In this document: positions 7,129 through 12,793 of the stretch, piece after piece
Position numbering within the stretch: the stretch's first letter is position 1
How the letters are laid out: each line of letters opens with the position of its first letter
Origin: Fimbriimonadaceae bacterium
GTDB lineage: Bacteria > Armatimonadota > Fimbriimonadia > Fimbriimonadales > Fimbriimonadaceae
Length of the DNA: 12,793 bases
Reading direction: 5' to 3'
Assembly (NCBI GenBank): GCA_020851885.1
Contig: JADZBW010000326.1
Location: 1-12,793, forward strand
Made by a program: the position numbers and the translations under genes
Notes under the pieces: generated by a model
Told to the model about the DNA's origin: nothing
The model's input: only the letters and a program-made list of their open reading frames with translations
Databases searched by the model: none

Positions 7129-8762
7129 AGTTTGAGATCGCGAACGACAACGCCGATCTGGACTCCCATGCCCCCTTTGCGAACGACCCCATTCTGTTGG
7201 AGAGCGAGAGTCCAGGAGCCGGGGCCAGACGCCTCGCCACGAAGAATGCTGAAGAACTTGCCCCGCAGCACAAAGGCGGTAACGGAGTGCTCGTAAAGAG
7301 AGGCGCTGACGAAGACCGGCGCGGCAATACGAGAGGCGCTCATCGCCGCATCGATGCTGAGAACCGATTGAACTTTGTTCGCAAAGTTTGCATCGAAGAG
7401 TCGCAGGACGCTCCTTGATTCGGGATTTATCGTTTCGCTGGCGAGTCCAATACTGAGATTCACCGCGTCGTCGCCGGTCGCCGCGATGACGGCGATCGCA
7501 CGAGCGGCGCCGGCACGTCGAAGCGTTTCCTGGTCGCGCGCATCCCCTACGATGACCGGGATGTGGTTGCGGATCGTGCCGATATACTTGCCCGTTCCAT
7601 CCAGATCGATGACGACGACCTTGGAACCCATTCGATGGAGCTCTTCGACCACGCGGTAGCCGACGTCGCCCAAGCCCGCCACGATAATGTGCCCGCTCTC
7701 CGGTACATCTTGTCTACCGACTAGCTGCTGGAGCCTGGCGGTGACGATATAGTCGGTGACGATCGAGTAGAGAACCGCGACCGTTGCCGAGCCCAAGACC
7801 ATCATAAGGCAGGTATAGAGCTTCAGCGGTGTCGTGGCGTCCTTCGGCGTGATGTCGCCATAGCCAGTAGTCGTGACCGTGGTGACCACGAAGTAGAAAG
7901 CATCCAAGAGCGTGATGTTCAATCCCGCGCTGAAAATGAAGACGCTTACCGTCGTCAGCAAGACGATCGAAAGAAGCGCGGCCCGAAGTTCGCGACTCGT
8001 GTTCTTCCACAGGCGATGGATGAATCCCAGGAATGCCAGCGGATTCACGGACCGTTTGACCACGGCAAGGTCATCGGAGAAGCGAGTCGATTGGGTGAAC
8101 TCGGGCCGCAATCGCTTGATCGAGGCGGCGGCTCCAATGACTTTGACAACGTCTCCCGCTTGAATGACGAGATCGAGAGGAGGGTCGACGATCAGTTCGC
8201 CACCCGTCGGGACATAGAGCAGAATTCCGACCCCGAATTCATCGGCCAAGTGGCTCAAAGTTTTCCCTTCGATCGCCTCGCCCGACTGGACATCGATGCG
8301 AAAGACCATGAGTCGCTGTCCCTCCATGTCGAATTCTGCGGCGACATGATCTCCAAAAGCGGCGGAGGCAAAGGCGGGCGCGGCGACCATCGACATGGCG
8401 AGGGCCCTCTCGATGCCAAGGGTGTTCGCCAGTTGCTGGGCGAGATTCTGATCGAACATACGGGCAACGATCGTCAGATCGGGGCGGTGCCGTTTGGCGT
8501 CGAGGGCGATTTCGATGTTGGTCAGATCGCTGCTCGTAACGGCAAGGAGTGCCCGAGCCTCCTGCAGACCTGCCCGTACCAGGAGTTCCTCGTCTCGGGC
8601 ATCCCCGTCGAAGATGAGGACCCCATTCTCGACCATGTTCCGACGCCACTCCGCACGGACGTTGTCGGTGACGACGACGAATGGTTCGCCCATTTCAAGA
8701 AGCAGGCTGGCGACGCGGTATCCGACCTGTCCGAGTCCGCAAACGATGATGGGGCCGTGCAT
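7125..8762 (-). CDS. Potassium channel protein, RCK - two-helix pore - RCK
   Basis: A 545-residue membrane protein. It begins with an RCK/TrkA-N domain (about 3-135) with the nucleotide-binding GLGQVG at residues 9-14 and acidic Asp33 closing the second strand. A TrkA-C-like domain follows (about 150-218, with GKTLSHLADEF). Next comes a two-helix channel module: helix 1 about 260-280, the pore helix and filter TTGYGD (Gly300-Tyr301-Gly302-Asp303), helix 2 about 315-340. After the pore is a second RCK domain with GLGDVG (363-368) and VVVIDLDG, then a tail (about 485-545) that may be a diverged TrkA-C. It should carry K+ across the inner membrane under control of nucleotides or other ligands bound by the RCK domains. 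The usual bacterial order is pore first, then RCK, so the N-terminal RCK is unusual. Only one start is possible, because a stop lies in frame eight codons upstream. Single gene, transcribed away from the ABC operon. Confidence 0.9.
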   Translation of the reverse strand: MHGPIIVCGLGQVGYRVASLLLEMGEPFVVVTDNVRAEWRRNMVENGVLIFDGDARDEELLVRAGLQEARALLAVTSSDLTNIEIALDAKRHRPDLTIVARMFDQNLAQQLANTLGIERALAMSMVAAPAFASAAFGDHVAAEFDMEGQRLMVFRIDVQSGEAIEGKTLSHLADEFGVGILLYVPTGGELIVDPPLDLVIQAGDVVKVIGAAASIKRLRPEFTQSTRFSDDLAVVKRSVNPLAFLGFIHRLWKNTSRELRAALLSIVLLTTVSVFIFSAGLNITLLDAFYFVVTTVTTTGYGDITPKDATTPLKLYTCLMMVLGSATVAVLYSIVTDYIVTARLQQLVGRQDVPESGHIIVAGLGDVGYRVVEELHRMGSKVVVIDLDGTGKYIGTIRNHIPVIVGDARDQETLRRAGAARAIAVIAATGDDAVNLSIGLASETINPESRSVLRLFDANFANKVQSVLSIDAAMSASRIAAPVFVSASLYEHSVTAFVLRGKFFSILRGEASGPGSWTLALQQNGVVRKGGMGVQIGVVVRDLKL

Positions 8763-8793
8763 TCGGTTTTCCGCCTCGGGCCGTGTTTACCTT

Positions 8794-8810
8794 GAAATCA
8801 CGATGATTTC
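8794..8810. promoter_or_regulatory. 17-bp palindrome, candidate operator
   Basis: GAAATCA-CGA-TGATTTC is a perfect 7-bp inverted repeat around a 3-base centre. It lies 32 bases upstream of the channel gene start, in the divergent gap with the ABC operon. The size and symmetry fit a dimeric repressor site, or a small hairpin in the channel mRNA leader. No regulator gene lies nearby and I know no matching motif, so the role is inferred from symmetry and position alone. Confidence 0.35.
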
Positions 8811-8879
8811 CAATGCAACCCAACGACGCACTCGACGTAAATTCGAAAGGGAATGATTGGACAGATGCTTGAGCCAATC

Positions 8880-8908
8880 TTGCGGATTCAGCCTCAACTG
8901 GTTAAACT
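8880..8908 (+). promoter_or_regulatory. Weak candidate promoter for the OmpA/ABC operon
   Basis: TTGCGG (8880-8885) and TAAACT (8903-8908) are exactly 17 bases apart, with three and four of six matches to the sigma-70 consensus. If real, the leader would be about 105 bases long. The rest of the 8763-9019 gap holds the palindrome and no convincing gene. A match this weak is expected by chance fairly often. Confidence 0.22.
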
Positions 8909-9019
8909 CATTCCAAGGATACAAACCACTAGGGTAGGGTCCACAATGAGATTCGACGCGACCGCGGAAATGACTGCTCCATCGAGCCTGAATTCGATGG
9001 GCCATCTCCTTGAAATGTT

Positions 9020-10594
9020 ATGCGACTAAAGCCAATTTCAAAGTTCATCATCTTCATCCTCATCCTCGGAGGAGCCTATGGAGGCTGGAAATACTGGAAT
9101 GGAACCCAATCCAAAGGCACGGCCGGTGGTTCGGTTGATGGCATTCCCGGTGCAACCAAGATCGAAGGCGACCAAGGGATTTTAGGTAGACCTCTGCGAG
9201 TTGGAATTGTGACCTGGCCCGGATATGCGGGCGGTATCACCGCCAACAACGGATTCAAACCCAATCGCCAGTGCATCTATTGGAATAATCACAAGCTGCT
9301 CGTCGAGTTCTTGTTGATGGAAGACGTCGACGCCCGCGCGAAAGCCTTTGCCCGTGGCGGAGAGGACGGTGTAGACGTTGTTTGGTCGACCGTCGACTTC
9401 TGGGCCAATGAGCTGCCCGGGTTCATCAAAGGGGGCGTCAAATCCAGAGCGATCATGCAGGTCGATTGGTCGCGCGGCGGCGACGCGATCGTCGCCGACA
9501 ATAGCATCCGCCGAATCGAAGATCTACGGAACAAGAAGATCGCCCTGGCCCTCTTCACCCCATCTCACTGGCTCCTCGAGTATTCGCTTCAGAATTCGAG
9601 CCTCGATGAAGGTGATCAGGCCAAGATCGTTAAAGGACTTGTCGGGAAGGTCGCTTCACCGGATGCGAGGGCCGACTTCGTTGCGGGCAAAGTGGATGCC
9701 GCCGTCGTCTGGGAGCCAGACGTCGCTGAAGCGCTTCAAAAGCGTTCCAACTCACACATTTTGCTTTCCTCCAAAACCGCGGCGAACCTGATCGCGGACT
9801 TGATGGTTGCGCGTGACGACTTTGTCAAAGAGCATCCTGACGTTATCAAGGCGTTCATTCAAGGTTGGTTTGAAGGAACCGAAGAAGCCAATAGGCGGCC
9901 AGATACCGTCGTGAAACTTCTGATGGAAAACGAGCCGCTCTATAAGGATCTCGGCGAAGATACGACGCGAGACAATTTGTCGGCAGTGAAATGGGCCGAC
10001 CTCGCCGACAATGCGAAGATGTTTGGGCTCGCGGGAGGCGAACCCCTATTCGATAGGCTCTTCAATCAGGCCGGGAGGACATGGGTTAAGCGAGGTTATA
10101 TTTCTCGGGCGGTGACGGCCAATGTGGCAAAGGATGACAGTACGCTTCGCCAAATCTATGCGGCCATCCCAAAGGAAGTACGGCCCATCACTCCGTCTGA
10201 GGAGTTCCCAACGACGAAGCCGCCAAGAGCTGACGACAAAACGGCTCCGCTGATGACGAAGCAAACAAATATCTTCTTCGCAACGGGTCGCTCGGACTTG
10301 GATCCCAATGCTCGGCAAGTCCTCGATGGCGTCGCTTCGACGATTCAAGCCTATTCAAATGCCTACATTCGGATTGAAGGCAATACCGATAGCATTGGCA
10401 ATTCTGCCAAGAACGTCGATCTTAGCAAGCGAAGAGCCGACGCGGTTGTCAACTATCTGGTCAATCGTTATGGATTTGATCGAAACCGGTTGATTGCGAA
10501 AGGCAATGGGCCGTTCAAGCCCGTTGCCGACAACAGCACCAACGCGGGCCGTGCAAAGAACCGACGAACCGATATCCAGGTTATCCCCCGGTAA
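9020..10594 (+). CDS. ABC substrate-binding protein fused to an OmpA domain
   Basis: A 524-residue envelope protein of two known parts. It starts with a basic residue pair and a hydrophobic helix (about 8-24, FIIFILILGGAYGG). There is no lipobox cysteine, so this is a signal anchor or a cleavable signal. Residues about 55-385 look like a NitT/TauT (NMT1/NrtA-like) periplasmic binding protein: PLRVGIVTWPGYAGG, a DVVWSTVDFWANE segment, RIEDLRNKKIAL, GKVDAAVVWEPD, and VIKAFIQGWFEG. A Pro/Thr-rich linker (about 388-412) leads to an OmpA C-terminal domain (about 415-524) with NIFFATGRSDLDP, GNTDSIG and SKRRADAVV. Asp457 and Arg472 are 15 residues apart, as are the diaminopimelate-binding Asp and Arg of A. 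baumannii OmpA, so peptidoglycan binding is likely. No Shine-Dalgarno sequence precedes the ATG. Its TAA overlaps the permease ATG (TAATG). The substrate cannot be read from the sequence; nitrate, sulfonate, thiamine-precursor and other ligands occur in the family. Confidence 0.88.
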   Translation: MRLKPISKFIIFILILGGAYGGWKYWNGTQSKGTAGGSVDGIPGATKIEGDQGILGRPLRVGIVTWPGYAGGITANNGFKPNRQCIYWNNHKLLVEFLLMEDVDARAKAFARGGEDGVDVVWSTVDFWANELPGFIKGGVKSRAIMQVDWSRGGDAIVADNSIRRIEDLRNKKIALALFTPSHWLLEYSLQNSSLDEGDQAKIVKGLVGKVASPDARADFVAGKVDAAVVWEPDVAEALQKRSNSHILLSSKTAANLIADLMVARDDFVKEHPDVIKAFIQGWFEGTEEANRRPDTVVKLLMENEPLYKDLGEDTTRDNLSAVKWADLADNAKMFGLAGGEPLFDRLFNQAGRTWVKRGYISRAVTANVAKDDSTLRQIYAAIPKEVRPITPSEEFPTTKPPRADDKTAPLMTKQTNIFFATGRSDLDPNARQVLDGVASTIQAYSNAYIRIEGNTDSIGNSAKNVDLSKRRADAVVNYLVNRYGFDRNRLIAKGNGPFKPVADNSTNAGRAKNRRTDIQVIPR

Positions 10595-11451
10595 TGGCTG
10601 ATTCACAAAAAGCCGCCGGAACGGATGCGCCCGCCGAAGGCGCGCCGAAAACATTCGTAAAGTCTCGACCGAATCCGATCCAGATTCGGTCGCAGCTTTC
10701 CCCACGGGCCGACTTGTTGATCGGTATCGGCGGCATCGCGTCGCTTATCCTCATCTGGTGCGTCGCGACTTATGGCGGCCATGTGAAACCGCTGTTCCTG
10801 CCAACTCCTACTTCCATTTGGGAGAGCCTGGGAGAATTCAACAAGCAGGGTTGGCTCTTGCGTGCGATCGAGGGCAGCGTCTTGCGGGTTGCAAAGTCGT
10901 TGGCTCTGGTGATTCTCGTAGGGGTTCCCGTGGGAATCCTGATGGGTTCCTTCACTCCGATCGATGCATTCCTGAGGAAGATCGTCAATGGCAGCAAGAG
11001 TGTTCCGACGACCGGCATTGTGGGATTGATCGTGCTGTGGTTCGGAATTGAGGAACGGGCAAAGATCGTCTTCCTGTTTCTTGGCGCGATCTTCTACATG
11101 ATCATCCTGGTCCGGTCCGCGATTTTGAGCGTAAGCGAGGACTACCTGAAGGTTGCCCTCGATATTGGAGCCAACCCGTTCCAGGTTATCCGCAAGGTGC
11201 TCATACCGGGAGCCATGCCGCAAATCTGGGACGCGTTCGCCGTTTGCAGTGGGATTATGTGGACGTATATCGTCCTCGCCGAATACATCAATGGGAACGA
11301 AGAGCAAATTGGCCTGGGTTACCTCCTGAATATTGGAAGCAAGACGCAAGATTCGGGCAAGGTGTTCGGCGTACTGATCATTGTCGCCCTTATCTCTTCA
11401 GTTACAGACTTCGGGCTAGGCTGGTTTCGAAAGAGGTTCTTAAATTGGTAG
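10594..11451 (+). CDS. ABC transporter permease, NitT/TauT (SsuC-like) type
   Basis: Inner-membrane permease of 285 residues. A polar N-terminal tail of about 40 residues is followed by about six membrane segments (roughly 41-60, 97-117, 139-152, 154-178, 212-232 and 257-277). The EAA-like loop that docks on the ATPase is ALDIGANPFQVIRKVLIPGAMPQ (residues about 188-210), with the conserved Gly and the I-PGA-P end. LFLPTPTSIWESL before the second segment is typical of SsuC/TauC/NrtB-type permeases. It would form the membrane channel of the importer with the preceding binding protein and following ATPase. The start overlaps the upstream stop by one base and no Shine-Dalgarno sequence is evident, so coupled translation is likely. 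The last seven bases overlap the ATPase start. Only one permease gene is present, so the channel is presumably a homodimer. Confidence 0.93.
   Translation: MADSQKAAGTDAPAEGAPKTFVKSRPNPIQIRSQLSPRADLLIGIGGIASLILIWCVATYGGHVKPLFLPTPTSIWESLGEFNKQGWLLRAIEGSVLRVAKSLALVILVGVPVGILMGSFTPIDAFLRKIVNGSKSVPTTGIVGLIVLWFGIEERAKIVFLFLGAIFYMIILVRSAILSVSEDYLKVALDIGANPFQVIRKVLIPGAMPQIWDAFAVCSGIMWTYIVLAEYINGNEEQIGLGYLLNIGSKTQDSGKVFGVLIIVALISSVTDFGLGWFRKRFLNW
11430..11436 (+). promoter_or_regulatory. Ribosome binding site that fixes the ATPase TTG start
   Basis: AAAGAGG lies within the last codons of the permease gene, eight bases before TTG at 11445. No in-frame ATG or GTG exists near the expected N-terminus, so this site supports TTG as the ATPase start. 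An upstream in-frame ATG at 11244 would place 67 unrelated residues before the domain. Confidence 0.55.
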
Positions 11452-12272
11452 ACATAACTGGTGTCGCAAAGCCCGCCGTTCTGCACTTCGATCAAGTTTC
11501 CAAGTGGTTCCATTCGGAGACGGACGGAGACCGGGTCCAAGCGCTCGATGGCCTAGACTTCGAAGTGCCTTCCGATCAAGACGGCGAGATTCTCGCCGTT
11601 TTGGGTCCATCTGGATGTGGCAAGAGCACCATGCTCAATCTCATCTCGGGCCTGATTGCCCCTGACGCAGGCTCCGTACTGGCGGCGGGCAAACCGGTTC
11701 CCATGCCGAACGATGCATCGGTAACGGTTCCACAGTCATACACTTGCTTTCCATGGCTGACCGTGCGCGGCAACGTCGAATTCGGGCTGGAGATCAACGG
11801 GATCGCCAAGGGAGAGAGACGCGACATCGCGATGTCCTACCTTGAAAAAGTGGGTTTGGCCGATCGTGAGGCCGCCAATCCCCGAGAACTGTCTGGGGGA
11901 ATGCAGCAGCGTGTGGCCATTGCCAGGGCCCTTGCTCTGAAGCCGCCAATTATGCTGATGGACGAGCCCTTTGGCGCGCTCGATGCACAAACCAGATCGG
12001 ACATGCAGGAAATGTTGATGGGGCTCTGGGGTCAAGAAAAGAACCTCATCGTTTTCGTGACGCACGATATCACCGAAGCCGTTTATCTGGCGGATCGTAT
12101 CCTCGTCATTTCGCCCCGGCCGGGAAGGGTCGTTCAAGATGTCAGGGTCCCCTTTGGGCGTCCAAGGACGCAAGATGTGCGCGACAAAGAGGACTTCAAC
12201 GTGCTCTGTCACTACTTGCTGAATATCCTGAAGGGCACCTCACAGCATGGCCAAGTCCGAGTGAGCATTTGA
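11445..12272 (+). CDS. ABC transporter ATP-binding protein, NitT/TauT (SsuB-like) type
   Basis: Cytoplasmic ATPase of 275 residues that powers the importer. All nucleotide-binding motifs are present in order. Walker A is GPSGCGKST (54-62), and the Q-loop is VPQSYTCFPWLTV with Gln97. The ABC signature is LSGGMQQR (149-156), Walker B is IMLMDEP (Asp173, catalytic Glu174), the D-loop is GALD, and the switch is THD with His207. The FPWLTV after the Q-loop is typical of the nitrate/sulfonate/taurine group. The start is taken as TTG 11445, overlapping the permease stop. This gives an N-terminus (VDITGVAKPAVLHFDQVSKWF) about 12 residues longer than a minimal family member, plus a small polar insert (PSDQDGE) before Walker A. 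The next gene begins 29 bases downstream, so the operon continues. No accessory C-terminal domain is present. Confidence 0.93.
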   Translation: MVDITGVAKPAVLHFDQVSKWFHSETDGDRVQALDGLDFEVPSDQDGEILAVLGPSGCGKSTMLNLISGLIAPDAGSVLAAGKPVPMPNDASVTVPQSYTCFPWLTVRGNVEFGLEINGIAKGERRDIAMSYLEKVGLADREAANPRELSGGMQQRVAIARALALKPPIMLMDEPFGALDAQTRSDMQEMLMGLWGQEKNLIVFVTHDITEAVYLADRILVISPRPGRVVQDVRVPFGRPRTQDVRDKEDFNVLCHYLLNILKGTSQHGQVRVSI

Positions 12273-12301
12273 TACACTGATTCGAATGCAAAGGACCCAG
12301 G

Positions 12302-12793
12302 ATGGATAGACAACAGGTACGGGCTCCGGGCAGTCGAAGTCGCGCTTTCAAGGAGGCCCTTAACGAGAATCTGAATCTTGCGGGTCTCGCCACTGCGACC
12401 GCCATGTCCTGTGCCCTGCTGAATCCACTTCCCCTCATCGGCGCTCTGGTTGTGGAGGCCGCTTATCTGCTTTTTGTCCCCGATTCGAAATGGTATGAGC
12501 GCCGCTTGGCCGCCAAATACGATCAAGAAGTGATCGATCGCCGACGCAAATTGCGTGACCAGGTCTTTCCCAGCTTGAGTTCCACGATGCAAGCCCGGTT
12601 CTCGAGGCTGGAGATCATGCGCGACCAGATTGGAACCCAGTCGCTGGACGGCCGCATGATCTTTCGCGAGGTCCTGCGAAAACTGGACTACCTCCTGGAG
12701 AAATTCCTCCTCTTTGCCAGCAAGGAGGTTCAGTTTGAGAACTACTTGCGATCGGTAGAGGATGAAGTCAAGCACGGCCCCGTCATTCCCCCG
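12302..12793 (+). CDS. Unrecognised membrane-hairpin and helical protein (partial, 3' cut)
   Basis: An open frame of 164 codons runs to the window end without a stop. Its ATG has AAGGA six bases upstream and lies 29 bases after the ATPase stop, so it belongs to the same operon. The N-terminus is basic and polar (about 1-24). Next comes a hydrophobic hairpin (about 25-58): two short membrane stretches joined by LNPLPLIG and ending in AYLLFVPDSKWYERRL. The rest (about 62-160) is charged and helical, rich in Arg, Glu and Lys with heptad-like leucines (for example FREVLRKLDYLLEKFLLF), so coiled-coil or helical-bundle packing is likely. I do not recognise the family. The layout is loosely like XpaC-type proteins (hairpin then long helices), which in other bacteria sit beside TelA; that is a suggestion only. 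The reading frame is very likely real, given the ribosome binding site, composition and operon position; function is unknown. Confidence 0.75.
   Translation, partial: MDRQQVRAPGSRSRAFKEALNENLNLAGLATATAMSCALLNPLPLIGALVVEAAYLLFVPDSKWYERRLAAKYDQEVIDRRRKLRDQVFPSLSSTMQARFSRLEIMRDQIGTQSLDGRMIFREVLRKLDYLLEKFLLFASKEVQFENYLRSVEDEVKHGPVIPP

Noticed and set aside
7122..7139. Possible hairpin terminator (GATCT / AGATC) at the lutBC-channel junction
   Set aside because: The stem is only 5 bp with an 8-base loop and no T-run on either strand, and it lies partly in coding sequence.
8853..9029. Small open frame of 58 codons in the divergent gap, overlapping the start of the binding protein
   Set aside because: It has a purine-rich stretch directly at its ATG but no proper spacing, no recognisable domain and ordinary intergenic composition; it probably arose by chance.
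10603..11349. Open frame of 248 codons on the minus strand
   Set aside because: It is antisense to the ABC permease, which has clear membrane segments and an EAA loop; the minus-strand product is highly charged with no domain.
11244..11444. Upstream in-frame ATG start for the ABC ATPase
   Set aside because: It would add 67 residues that overlap the permease in another frame and match no ATPase; TTG 11445 has a well-spaced ribosome binding site.

Overview
The window reads as a compact, moderately GC-rich bacterial chromosome segment with nine genes or gene parts, most of them end to end or overlapping by a few bases. The gene set (ExbB/TonB, an OmpA-type peptidoglycan-binding domain, a LutABC-type lactate oxidation system) indicates a diderm, aerobic or respiring heterotroph. 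The style of the proteins suggests a deep-branching phylum such as Armatimonadota (Fimbriimonadia-like) or Planctomycetota. That placement is an impression from the protein sequences, not a tested result. I see no RNA gene, insertion sequence, integrase, CRISPR array or other sign of a mobile element.

Layout: (1) 1-864, minus: the N-terminal 288 codons of cysteinyl-tRNA synthetase, cut by the window edge inside the KMSK motif. (2) 968-1660, plus: a small, probably exported HExxH metallopeptidase-like protein. (3) 1674-3119, minus: a TonB-like protein and ExbB whose stop and start codons abut, with no exbD between or beside them. (4) 3165-7128, plus: a tightly overlapped operon of rhamnulokinase, LutA-like protein and a LutB-LutC fusion. 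(5) 7125-8762, minus: a potassium-channel protein with RCK domains on both sides of the pore; its stop codon shares a CTAG with the stop of the lut gene. (6) 8763-9019: a 257-bp divergent intergenic region with a 17-bp palindrome and a weak promoter candidate. (7) 9020-12793, plus: an operon of ABC substrate-binding protein fused to an OmpA domain, ABC permease, ABC ATPase (TTG start), and the start of a membrane-hairpin/helical protein of unknown function that runs off the end.

How the genes may work together: rhamnulokinase phosphorylates L-rhamnulose, whose cleavage gives L-lactaldehyde. Oxidation of lactaldehyde gives L-lactate, which the LutA/LutBC proteins would oxidise to pyruvate. The operon therefore joins an upper and a terminal step of L-rhamnose (or L-fucose-type) catabolism.

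The most unusual part is the last operon. It is a NitT/TauT-style importer whose binding protein seems tied both to the inner membrane (N-terminal helix) and to peptidoglycan (C-terminal OmpA domain with intact Asp and Arg ligands). It is coupled to an unrecognised protein with a membrane hairpin. Substrate and function are unknown, and this is the best candidate here for an undescribed system.
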